A stretch of 15,136 bases of DNA, taken from assembly GCA_005888075.1 (NCBI GenBank), contig VBKD01000072.1, positions 1 through 15,136 on the forward strand, read 5' to 3'. Shown piece by piece: positions 6,655-13,270 of this stretch. Both the position numbers and the translations under genes were made by a program. The notes below the pieces were generated by a model. That model had not been told where the DNA came from, did not search any database, and saw only the letters and a program-made list of their open reading frames with translations. The first letter of the stretch is position 1; each line of letters begins with the position of its first letter. Source of the DNA: Chloroflexota bacterium (GTDB lineage: Bacteria; Chloroflexota; Dormibacteria; Dormibacterales; Dormibacteraceae).

Positions 6655-6989
6655 CTTCGGGCGGCGTGCTGCAAAAAACGGTGGTGGCTTGCGCCGTCCT
6701 TTCTGTTGCAGCCGTCGCAATCGCCACGGCGATCGGCCATTTCAGCATCGGTCTCGGATTGGCGGTGGGTCTGCTTCTCGGCTCGGCCAACGGTTACCTG
6801 ATCCAGGGGCTCATCAATCGGGGTGCCCCATTTGTCGCCGCGAGCCTGCTCCGGATCCTCTTCTTCACCTCGATCGTCTTGATCGCCGCGCTGAGCCTGC
6901 GTGAGGCGGCGTGGCCGCTGGCGCTCGGGATCGGCCTGGCGCAGCTGGTGATGGTTGCCGTCGGTGTGCGAACGGGACTCCGATCGTGA
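6651..6989 (+). CDS. atpI: ATP synthase protein I (AtpI family)
   Basis: The 112-residue protein has four hydrophobic segments (about 8-28, 32-55, 62-83 and 88-105) with GSANGYLI at 44-51, in keeping with the small AtpI family in both size and position just before atpB. AtpI is a non-structural membrane protein implicated in c-ring assembly. Sequence conservation in this family is low, so the call rests mainly on topology and context. The ATG shares ATGA with the end of atpZ, and the TGA stop shares GTGA with the GTG start of atpB, so all three genes are probably translationally coupled. Confidence 0.78.
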   Translation: MTSGGVLQKTVVACAVLSVAAVAIATAIGHFSIGLGLAVGLLLGSANGYLIQGLINRGAPFVAASLLRILFFTSIVLIAALSLREAAWPLALGIGLAQLVMVAVGVRTGLRS

Positions 6990-7768
6990 TCCTCCTGCAG
7001 TCACAGGTCGGGACGCATCCAACCATCAACTTCGGTTGCGGGCCCCTCTGCACTTTCAACTACGACAGCATCGTCTCGAGTGTGATCGCGATCGTGGTCA
7101 CCATCGGAGTCGGCTTCTGGCTGCGGTCTAAGCTGAGAAGTGGAGAGCCCGGTCGCGTCCAGGCGGTGTTCGAGTGGGGTTATGACCAGTTGAGGTCGCT
7201 CATCAGAACCAACGTCTCGGATGACGCGCTCTTCATCATCCCGCTGGCCTTGACTCTGTTCCTCTACATCCTCGTCGCCAACTGGCTCGAGATCTTCCCG
7301 CTCGCGATATTCCCGATCCTCCACGGGGCCAACGCCGATCTCAACCAGACCGCGGCGATGGCTCTGATCGTCATAGGGGTCGTGCAGTGGTACAGCGTCC
7401 GGGTCCAGGGCTGGCGCGGATATCTGCGCCACTTCACCCGACCGTTCGAGCTCCCGTGGTGGGGCCGCGCCATCTACACGCCGCTCAACATCCTCGAGGA
7501 GCTGGTGAAGCCCGTCACGCTGTCACTCCGGCTGTTCGGGAACATCTTTGCCGGCGCTGTCATGATCGGCTTGATCGCAGGCTTCGGTACCCTCGCCCTG
7601 CCTTTGGTGGGTGTGGTGGGCGGGACCATAATCGGCACCATCCTGCTCTCGATCTGGAAGTCGTTCGACGTCATCTTCATCGGGTTCATCCAGGCGTTCA
7701 TCTTCATGTTGCTCACGGTGATCTACTTCGGCAGTGCGCGCGAAGGCCTCGAGCACGAACACCACTAG
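6986..7768 (+). CDS. atpB: F-type ATP synthase subunit a
   Basis: Subunit a forms the two half channels for proton entry and exit beside the c-ring. I choose GTG 6986, which overlaps the atpI stop (GTGA), giving 260 residues; a longer frame upstream lies inside atpI. The essential stator arginine is R182 in VTLSLRLFGNIFAG (177-190), and the last helix carries FIGFIQAFIFMLLTVIY at 231-247, including the conserved Gln. PRGYLRHF-like and TPLNILEELVKP segments of the family appear at about 144-176. The N-terminal, outside-facing part has two cysteines (C18, C22, spaced GCGPLC), not a general feature of the family. It ends in a His-rich tail. The stop codon overlaps the ribosome-binding site of atpE. 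Confidence 0.96.
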   Translation: MILLQSQVGTHPTINFGCGPLCTFNYDSIVSSVIAIVVTIGVGFWLRSKLRSGEPGRVQAVFEWGYDQLRSLIRTNVSDDALFIIPLALTLFLYILVANWLEIFPLAIFPILHGANADLNQTAAMALIVIGVVQWYSVRVQGWRGYLRHFTRPFELPWWGRAIYTPLNILEELVKPVTLSLRLFGNIFAGAVMIGLIAGFGTLALPLVGVVGGTIIGTILLSIWKSFDVIFIGFIQAFIFMLLTVIYFGSAREGLEHEHH

Positions 7769-7777
7769 GAGGGTTGT

Positions 7778-8029
7778 ATGACTGACCACGGACTCGTTCT
7801 CGCCGGCGCCCTGGTTGGCTTTGGACTCGCGATCGGCCTTGGCGCAATCGGCGCCGCCGTCGGCGATGGCCTGGCAGGCAACGCGTTCATCGGTGGAGTG
7901 GCGCGCCAGCCAGAGGCGCAGGGGCGAATGATCCCATGGCTGTTCACGATCGTCGGCCTCGTCGAGGCGATGTACTTCATCAACCTCGCCTTCGGGTTCG
8001 TGTTCCTGTCGAACGTTCCGGCGAAGTAA
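7778..8029 (+). CDS. atpE: F-type ATP synthase subunit c (proton-type)
   Basis: The 83-residue protein is a two-helix hairpin that forms the membrane rotor ring. Helix 1 carries small-residue packing positions (G14, G16, G20, G22, G25), the polar loop has the conserved RQP at 43-45, and helix 2 has the ion carboxylate E63 in GLVEAMYFINLAF. The residue after E63 is Ala, and helix 1 lacks the Gln used by sodium-binding rings, so the ring is predicted to carry protons. The gene has the best ribosome-binding site of the operon, AGGAGGG at 7767-7773, 4 nt before ATG, consistent with the high copy number of c. Confidence 0.96.
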   Translation: MTDHGLVLAGALVGFGLAIGLGAIGAAVGDGLAGNAFIGGVARQPEAQGRMIPWLFTIVGLVEAMYFINLAFGFVFLSNVPAK

Positions 8030-8035
8030 GGCTCG

Positions 8036-8563
8036 ATGCACTACCTCGTGACCACGGGCACAGCAGGCGTCATCGAGATCAACGGGACCGTGATCGTCGA
8101 GATTTTGACGTTCCTCGTCATGCTCGTTGTGCTCGCCCGGTACGTCTATCCGGTGTTGGTGCAGCTCGCGGAAGCGCGGCAGCGCGCAATCGCGCAGCAA
8201 CTCCACGATGCGGAGGCGGCGCGTGCTGCCGCCGAGGCGCGGCTGAAGGAAGCGCAGACCCAGCTCGAGGATGCTCGCAAGACGGCACAGCAGGTCATCG
8301 ACTCGGCTAACAAGTCAGGTGAGCAGCTGCGTCAGGACATGAGGGACAAGGCCGAAGAGGACGCACGGCGCATTGGTGAATCGGCTCGACGAGACATCGA
8401 GGCCGAGCGTGATCGCGCGCTGCAGTCAGCCCGGAGCGAGGTGGCGGCGCTCGTTGTCACCGCCACCGAGAAGGTCATCGGCGAGACCCTCGACCAGCCC
8501 AAGCACCGGCAGCTGATCGACCGGGCGATCGAGGAGGTTGCAAGTGCCGACGGTAGCCGCTAG
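8036..8563 (+). CDS. atpF: F-type ATP synthase subunit b
   Basis: Subunit b is the peripheral stalk that joins the membrane part to F1. The 175-residue protein has one transmembrane helix near 17-40 (TVIVEILTFLVMLVVLARYVYP) followed by a long Ala/Glu/Arg/Gln-rich right-handed coiled-coil region to the C-terminus, the standard layout. The C-terminal VTATEKVIGETLD at about 142-154 is the family's delta-binding segment. ATG 8036 follows the atpE stop by 6 nt with AAGG at 8028-8031. Its last 20 nt overlap atpH and contain the atpH ribosome-binding site. Confidence 0.95.
   Translation: MHYLVTTGTAGVIEINGTVIVEILTFLVMLVVLARYVYPVLVQLAEARQRAIAQQLHDAEAARAAAEARLKEAQTQLEDARKTAQQVIDSANKSGEQLRQDMRDKAEEDARRIGESARRDIEAERDRALQSARSEVAALVVTATEKVIGETLDQPKHRQLIDRAIEEVASADGSR
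8531..8537 (+). promoter_or_regulatory. Shine-Dalgarno of atpH inside atpF
   Basis: GAGGAGG sits 6 nt before GTG 8544. It rules out the TTG at 8538, which would touch the SD, and so decides the atpH start. Confidence 0.75.
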
Positions 8564-9074
8564 ACGGTATGCGAAGGCAGTGTTCGAGCTCGCGCAGCAA
8601 GACGGCAGCATCGAGGCCTGGGAGCGGCGCCTGACCGAGATCCGGGAACTGTTCGCGGATCCGAAGCTCGCGACGGTGCTCAGCAACCCGACGATCCCGA
8701 CCGAGCAGCGCGAGGCGATCATTGCGGAGTCGCCGCGCCTGTTCGACGACGAGGGCACGAACCTTGCCCGGTTGCTCATCGAGTCAGGACGCATCGGCGA
8801 GGCGCCGGCAATCGAAGACGAGTTTCAGCGCCTCGCCGACGAGGCGGCCGGTCGAGTCCGCGCCACGGTGACGACGGCAATCGAGCTGGAGCGCGGCGAT
8901 CGTGACCGCGTCCAGGAAGGTCTGGCGAAGCGGCTGAACAAGGAAGTGCGGCTCAGCGTAGTCGTCGACCCGCGCATCATCGGCGGGCTGAAGCTTCAGT
9001 ACGGAGACCGGGTTGTCGACGCGAGCGTTGCCGAGAGATTGCAGCAGCTGCGCCGCCGTCTGGCGGCCACGTAG
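8544..9074 (+). CDS. atpH: F-type ATP synthase subunit delta (OSCP)
   Basis: Delta caps the alpha3-beta3 head and links it to the b stalk. With GTG 8544 as start the protein has 176 residues. The N-terminal domain begins with the hallmark VAARRYAKAVFELAQQ at 4-19, and the C-terminal domain shows DPRIIGGLKLQYGDRVVDASV at 142-162, the conserved signature of the family. The gene overlaps atpF by 20 nt and is followed 20 nt later by atpA, with a good ribosome-binding site in between. Nothing unusual is seen. Confidence 0.95.
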   Translation: MPTVAARRYAKAVFELAQQDGSIEAWERRLTEIRELFADPKLATVLSNPTIPTEQREAIIAESPRLFDDEGTNLARLLIESGRIGEAPAIEDEFQRLADEAAGRVRATVTTAIELERGDRDRVQEGLAKRLNKEVRLSVVVDPRIIGGLKLQYGDRVVDASVAERLQQLRRRLAAT

Positions 9075-9094
9075 CCTTGGCTTAGGAGAAGAGA

Positions 9095-10726
9095 GTGGGC
9101 ATAAGCACCAAAGAGATTTCAGACGTCATCAAAGAGAGGCTCAAGGATTTTGATGCGAGCCTCGTCTCGGCCGACGTGGGCCGCATCGTTTCCGTGGGCG
9201 ACGGAATCGCGCAGATCTATGGGCTCCGGAACGCGATGTCGAGCGAACTCTTGCAATTTCCGCACGAGACATACGGCCTCGCCCTCAACCTCGAGGAGGA
9301 CCAGGTGCGCTCCGTCATCCTGGGCGAGTACGGCCACCTGCACGAGGGCGACGAGGTCAAGACCACCGGGCGCCTCCTCGAGGTTCCAGTCGGCGAGGAG
9401 TTGCTCGGCCGCATAGTGAGTCCGCTCGGTGTCCCACTCGACAACAAAGGACCCATCAAGACCACCAAAACGCTTCCAGTGGAGCGCATCGCCCCGGGCG
9501 TCATCACCCGCAAGAGGGTCGACAGCCCGGTGCAGACAGGCATCAAGGCGATCGACGCCATGATTCCGATCGGCCGCGGACAGCGTGAGCTGATCATCGG
9601 CGACCGCTTCACCGGTAAGACGACGATCCTCCTGGACACAATCATCAACCAGAAGGGCAAGAACCTCTTCTGTATCTACGTCGCGATCGGGCAGAACGCA
9701 GCTTCCATCGCTCGCGTGGCCGCGACGCTCGAAGAAAACGGCGCGATGGACTACACGATCATCGTCGCTGCAACCGCTAATGACCCCGCCTCACTTCAAT
9801 ACATCGCGCCCTACGCGGGCTGCGCCATGGGCGAGTACTTCCTGGAGAAGGGCCAGGAGGCGCTGTGCTGCTACGACGACCTGACCAAGCAGGCCTGGGC
9901 ATATCGCGAGCTTTCGTTGACGCTGCGCCGGCCGCCAGGCCGCGAGGCCTATCCGGGCGACGTCTTCTACCTCCACTCCCGCTTGCTCGAGCGCGCGGCC
10001 AAGATGAACCAGGCGCACGGCGGCGGATCGCTCACGGCCTTGCCCGTCATTGAGACGCAGGCCAATGACGTCTCGGCCTTCATCCCGACCAACGTCATCT
10101 CGATCACCGACGGTCAGATCTATCTGCAGTCGGACCTTTTCAACGCGGGGCAGAGGCCCGCTCTCAACGTGGGTATCTCCGTCTCCAGGGTCGGCGGTGA
10201 CGCACAGACCAAAGCGATGCGTCAGGTGTCGGGCAAGCTACGCCTCGACCTCGCGCAGTATCGCGAGCTGGCAGCGTTCGCCCAGTTCGCTTCAGACCTG
10301 GATACCCAGACACGCAACCAGCTCGAGCGAGGAGCACGTCTGACCGAGCTGCTCAAGCAGGACAAGTACAACCCGGTTCCTCTGGCGGAGCAGGTGGCTG
10401 TGCTCTACGCCGGGACGCAAGGGCACCTCGACAAGGTTCCGGTCACGCGCGTTCGCGAGTGGGAGGCCGGGTTTGTCCGCTTCTTGAGGAGTGAGCGGAG
10501 GGGCATCCTCGAAGAGATCGACAAGCAACAGGCGCTGGACGACAACCTGTTCGCGCGGCTCGGAGCGGCGATCTCGACCTTCAACCACCAGTTCGGGGTG
10601 GAGGGTTACCAGGAACAGCCGGACCCGGTCGGCGAGAAGGAACCGGTTGCGGCGGCGCCGGCCAAAGAACCTGCGGCCAAGGCCGAAAGCGAAGCTAAAC
10701 CTTCTCCGAGAAAAAAGGGCAGATGA
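9095..10726 (+). CDS. atpA: F-type ATP synthase subunit alpha, with extended C-terminal tail
   Basis: Alpha forms the non-catalytic nucleotide sites and supplies the arginine finger to the beta active site. GTG 9095 is preceded by AGGAGA (9084-9089). Of the 543 residues, about the first 503 match the usual alpha. The P-loop is GDRFTGKT at 169-176, where nearly all alphas have GDRQTGKT; the Phe is at 172. LRRPPGREAYPGDVFYLHSR at 278-297 and the arginine finger R365 in ISVSRVGG are normal. The last 40 residues are a Pro/Ala/Glu/Lys-rich tail ending in PRKKGR, absent from most alphas, which end around residue 500-513. The gene stops at TGA 10724-10726, directly before the tandem repeat array. 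Confidence 0.96.
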   Translation: MGISTKEISDVIKERLKDFDASLVSADVGRIVSVGDGIAQIYGLRNAMSSELLQFPHETYGLALNLEEDQVRSVILGEYGHLHEGDEVKTTGRLLEVPVGEELLGRIVSPLGVPLDNKGPIKTTKTLPVERIAPGVITRKRVDSPVQTGIKAIDAMIPIGRGQRELIIGDRFTGKTTILLDTIINQKGKNLFCIYVAIGQNAASIARVAATLEENGAMDYTIIVAATANDPASLQYIAPYAGCAMGEYFLEKGQEALCCYDDLTKQAWAYRELSLTLRRPPGREAYPGDVFYLHSRLLERAAKMNQAHGGGSLTALPVIETQANDVSAFIPTNVISITDGQIYLQSDLFNAGQRPALNVGISVSRVGGDAQTKAMRQVSGKLRLDLAQYRELAAFAQFASDLDTQTRNQLERGARLTELLKQDKYNPVPLAEQVAVLYAGTQGHLDKVPVTRVREWEAGFVRFLRSERRGILEEIDKQQALDDNLFARLGAAISTFNHQFGVEGYQEQPDPVGEKEPVAAAPAKEPAAKAESEAKPSPRKKGR

Positions 10727-10935
10727 AAGTCCCCACCCGCGCCTTCGGCGCGACCTCCCCGGCGAGCGGGGAGGTGTTTACTTCCAGCTTGAGATTGGGC
10801 GCGACCTCCCCGGCGAGCGGGGAGGTGTTTACTTCCGGCTTGAGATTGGGCGCTACCTCCCCGGCGAGCGGGGAGGTGTTTACTTCCAGTTTCAGATTGG
10901 GCGCGACCTCCCCGGCGAGCGGGGAGGTGTTGTAA
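10723..10935 (+). CDS. Open frame of 70 codons made of 17-residue repeats (translation uncertain)
   Basis: ATG 10723 shares ATGA with the atpA stop, and the frame runs to TAA 10933-10935, 3 nt before the atpG ATG. After a leader (MKVPTRAF) it reads a 17-residue unit, GATSPASGEVFTSSLRL, three times with two substitutions (S to G, L to F), then a partial unit GATSPASGEVL. The 51-bp period is a multiple of three, so the frame survives any change in copy number. Of the four point differences between units, two are silent and two are conservative. No family is recognised. Other frames are also open across this GC-rich array, so coding is not proven; the exact fit between two operon genes is the best argument for it. 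Confidence 0.3.
   Translation: MKVPTRAFGATSPASGEVFTSSLRLGATSPASGEVFTSGLRLGATSPASGEVFTSSFRLGATSPASGEVL
10731..10775 (+). repeat. Two-hairpin palindromic repeat, copy 4 (head of the array)
   Basis: CCCCACC (10731-10737) is followed by hairpin A CGCGCC (10738-10743), loop TTC, GGCGCG (10747-10752), then hairpin B ACCTCCCC (10753-10760), loop GGCGAGC, GGGGAGGT (10768-10775). Hairpin B is identical to copy 1. Hairpin A has changed on both sides with pairing preserved. Confidence 0.87.
10753..10928 (+). repeat. 51-bp tandem array, four copies of hairpin B, between atpA and atpG
   Basis: The hairpin ACCTCCCC-GGCGAGC-GGGGAGGT begins at 10753, 10804, 10855 and 10906, an exact 51-bp period. The 28-bp linkers (starting GTTTACTTCC) are nearly identical, with only four single-base differences among units including the base before the stem. 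The 23-bp hairpins themselves are identical. The linker does not occur at the other repeat loci in this window, so the array looks like local amplification of one hairpin plus its flank. Confidence 0.93.
10921..10927 (+). promoter_or_regulatory. Repeat-derived Shine-Dalgarno of atpG
   Basis: GGGGAGG, the 3' arm of the fourth hairpin, is the only purine-rich match to the 16S tail before atpG. It lies 11 nt from ATG 10939, slightly long. In the folded hairpin it would be paired with ACCTCCCC at 10906-10913 and hidden from the ribosome. Confidence 0.5.
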
Positions 10936-10938
10936 CCG

Positions 10939-11811
10939 ATGCCAGCATTCCGGGACATCGTCCGCCGCATCGACTCGATCAAGAACACGCAGAAGATCAC
11001 CAAGGCGATGCAGGTGGTGGCGGCGACTCGGCTGCGACGTGCGCAGGCCGCGGTGCAGGCCACACGGCCTTACGCGGACAAGATGGTCGAGGTCCTGCAG
11101 ACGGTGAGCGAGCGTGCGACGGAGTACAAGCACCCGTTCCTCATCCGGCGCGAGGGCAAGCGAGCGGTGATGATCCTGGTCACGACGGACAAGGGGCTCG
11201 CCGGCGCGGTCAACGTCAACAACATTCGGGCCGCGACCCGCTACATGAGCCAGAACTTCCCCGAGCAGCAGCGCTACGTGACGCTTGGCCGCAAAGGCCG
11301 CGATTTCCTGCTGCGCTACCACCGAGATGTGATCGCGGAAGTGAGCAACATGCCCGACCGGCCGAGCCAGGCACAGGTCCTGCCCGCGGTCACGGTCGCG
11401 CTGGAGGAGTACACGAGGGGAAACGTCGACGCTGTGTTGCTGTGCTACGCAAAGTGGATCTCGACGATCCGGCAGGAACCAACGGTGCGCGTCCTCATCC
11501 CCGCGGAGATCCCTGCGCGCGAGCGTCAGGAGACTGGACCGCGCGCCGACTACATCTACGAACCAGACCCGGAGTCTGTGCTCGACGGGTTGCTGCCGCG
11601 GTACGTCGAGACGCAGGTGTTCCAGGCCGTGCTCGAGAACAAGGCGAGCGAGTACTCCGCCAAGATGATCGCGATGCAGAACGCGACGAACGCGGCCGGC
11701 GATCTGATCGACTCGCTCACCCTGTACGCGAACAAGGTTCGTCAGGCCGGAATCACCACCGAGCTGATGGAGATCGTCAGTGGCTCGGAAGCGCAGCAGA
11801 GCGCGAGTTGA
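10939..11811 (+). CDS. atpG: F-type ATP synthase subunit gamma
   Basis: Gamma is the central shaft that couples c-ring rotation to catalysis. The 290 residues begin with the conserved N-terminal helix (RRIDSIKNTQKITKAMQVVAA at 9-29) and end with the C-terminal helix (AMQNATNAAGDLIDSL at 245-260, then LYANKVRQAGITTEL at 262-276), which together form the coiled-coil rotor. The Rossmann-like middle has TDKGLAGAVNVN at 83-94, where most bacteria have a GLCGxxN version. Unlike its neighbours, atpG is separated from the gene before it by a repeat array of about 210 bp, and its ribosome-binding site is part of that array. Confidence 0.95.
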   Translation: MPAFRDIVRRIDSIKNTQKITKAMQVVAATRLRRAQAAVQATRPYADKMVEVLQTVSERATEYKHPFLIRREGKRAVMILVTTDKGLAGAVNVNNIRAATRYMSQNFPEQQRYVTLGRKGRDFLLRYHRDVIAEVSNMPDRPSQAQVLPAVTVALEEYTRGNVDAVLLCYAKWISTIRQEPTVRVLIPAEIPARERQETGPRADYIYEPDPESVLDGLLPRYVETQVFQAVLENKASEYSAKMIAMQNATNAAGDLIDSLTLYANKVRQAGITTELMEIVSGSEAQQSAS

Positions 11812-11827
11812 GGGAGGACACCTAGAA

Positions 11828-13270
11828 ATGGCAACTACGAAACCGAAGAACAAGACAGCAGCCAAGCCGACTCGCCAGGGCCACATCAGCGAGGTCATCG
11901 GCGCCGTGGTCGACGTCGAGTTCGATCCGGGATATCAGCCTGAGCTCTTCGAAGCGCTGGAGGTCACGACCCAGGACGGGCGCGTGGTGATCCTCGAGGT
12001 CGAATCGGACAGAGGCGACAACACTGTCCGCTGCATCGCCATGGACTCGACCGACGGCTTTCGCCGCGGAGATCCAGTGAAGGCAACCGGGGCGCCGATC
12101 TCGGTGCCGGTCGGAGTGGAGACGCTCGGCCGCTTGTTCAACGTCGTGGGCCAGGCCATCGACGACGAGCCGACACCGGAAGGAACCACACGCTGGCCCA
12201 TCCACCGCCGGGCGCCCGCGCTCGACGAGCAGCAGGCCAAGGTCGAGATCCTCGAGACCGGGATCAAGGTCATCGACTTGATCTGCACGTTTGCGAAGGG
12301 CTCGAAGATCGGCTTGTTCGGCGGCGCCGGCACCGGCAAGACCGTGATCGTGCAGGAGCTCATCCGCAACATCGCCTACCAGCACAAGGGCCGCTCGGTG
12401 TTTGCGGGAGTGGGGGAGCGGACGCGCGAAGGCAACGATATGTTCGTCGAGATGCAGGACGCGGGTGTGCTGCCGCAGACCGCGCTCGTCTTCGGCCAGA
12501 TGAACGAACCACCTGGCGCGCGGGCGCGGGTAGGGCTGACGGGTCTGACGATGGCGGAGTACTTCCGCGACGAAGAGGGCGCGGACACGTTGCTCTTCGT
12601 CGACAACATCTTCCGTTACCTGCTGGCCGGGTCAGAGGTGTCCGCGCTTCTCGGCCGCATGCCGTCGGCCGTCGGCTACCAGCCGACACTGGCCTCGGAG
12701 ATGGGCGAGCTGCAGGAGCGGATCACGTCGACGCGCAAGGGCTCGATCACTTCGGTGCAGGCGGTGTATGTGCCGGCCGACGACTACACCGACCCCGCCA
12801 TCCAGACCGTGTTTGCGCACCTCGGTGCGACCTTGCGACTGGAGCGGTCGCTGGTCGAGATCGGCATCTATCCCGCGGTCGACCCGCTGGGATCATCCAG
12901 CCGCTTCGTTGAGCCGGAGGTCGTCGGCCAGGAGCACTACGACGCCGCCCAGGGCGTGAAGAAGATCATGCAGCGCTACAAGGACCTCCAGGACATCATC
13001 GCCATCCTCGGCATGGAGGAACTTTCGGAAGACGACAAGGAAGCGGTTTCGCGCGCACGCAAGGTGCAGCGCTTCCTCTCCCAGCCGTTCAGCGTCGCCC
13101 AGCGTTTCACCGGCCGCGAAGGAAAGTACGTATCGCGAGCCGAGACGGTTCGCGGCTTCAAGGAGATTCTCGAGGGCAAGCACGACGACCTTCCGGAGCA
13201 AGCCTTCTACATGGTGGGCACCATTGATGAGGCTCGCGCGCAGGCCGAGCAGATGAAGAAGACCGGATGA
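11828..13270 (+). CDS. atpD: F-type ATP synthase subunit beta
   Basis: Beta holds the catalytic nucleotide sites. ATG 11828 follows GGGAGG (11812-11817) by 10 nt and gives 480 residues. The P-loop is GGAGTGKT at 165-172 instead of the usual GGAGVGKT. The catalytic GERTREGND is at 196-204 (E197), the Walker B Asp is D259 in LLFVDNIFR, the adenine-stacking Tyr is Y348 in GIYPAVDPL, and the DELSEED loop reads EELSEDD at 397-403. Several near-invariant positions differ: FRFTQAG is FRYLLAG (262-268), FAHLDAT is FAHLGAT (329-335) and VDPLDS is VDPLGS (351-356). Catalytic residues are intact, so it should be functional. The N-terminus has a short Lys/Thr-rich extension. The stop overlaps the atpC start (ATGA). 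Confidence 0.97.
   Translation: MATTKPKNKTAAKPTRQGHISEVIGAVVDVEFDPGYQPELFEALEVTTQDGRVVILEVESDRGDNTVRCIAMDSTDGFRRGDPVKATGAPISVPVGVETLGRLFNVVGQAIDDEPTPEGTTRWPIHRRAPALDEQQAKVEILETGIKVIDLICTFAKGSKIGLFGGAGTGKTVIVQELIRNIAYQHKGRSVFAGVGERTREGNDMFVEMQDAGVLPQTALVFGQMNEPPGARARVGLTGLTMAEYFRDEEGADTLLFVDNIFRYLLAGSEVSALLGRMPSAVGYQPTLASEMGELQERITSTRKGSITSVQAVYVPADDYTDPAIQTVFAHLGATLRLERSLVEIGIYPAVDPLGSSSRFVEPEVVGQEHYDAAQGVKKIMQRYKDLQDIIAILGMEELSEDDKEAVSRARKVQRFLSQPFSVAQRFTGREGKYVSRAETVRGFKEILEGKHDDLPEQAFYMVGTIDEARAQAEQMKKTG

Noticed and set aside
6911..6985. Longer N-terminus for subunit a
   Set aside because: These codons lie wholly inside atpI and read as Arg/Gly-rich sequence. GTG 6986 overlapping the atpI stop fits the operon pattern.
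7778..8029. Sodium-driven c-ring
   Set aside because: Helix 1 lacks the sodium-ligand Gln, and the ion Glu is followed by Ala rather than Ser or Thr.
8538..8540. TTG as atpH start
   Set aside because: It abuts the GAGGAGG sequence, leaving no spacing. GTG 8544 has 6 nt spacing and gives the normal N-terminus.
10753..10928. CRISPR array
   Set aside because: The repeats are evenly spaced and palindromic, but the linkers are nearly identical to each other, whereas CRISPR spacers are unique. No cas gene is present. It is a tandem repeat.
10491..11825. 444-codon + strand frame spanning the end of atpA, the array and atpG
   Set aside because: It is a shadow frame of atpA and atpG; gamma is unmistakable in another frame starting at 10939.
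11780..11827. Upstream GTG start for atpD
   Set aside because: It would overlap the end of atpG by 32 nt and ignore the GGGAGG at 11812-11817, which serves ATG 11828.
10606..11898. Long minus-strand open frame (430 codons) across the array and atpG
   Set aside because: It is antisense to clear atpA, atpG and atpD coding sequence, has low-complexity Arg/Asp-rich composition and no recognisable domain; typical shadow of GC-rich codon bias.
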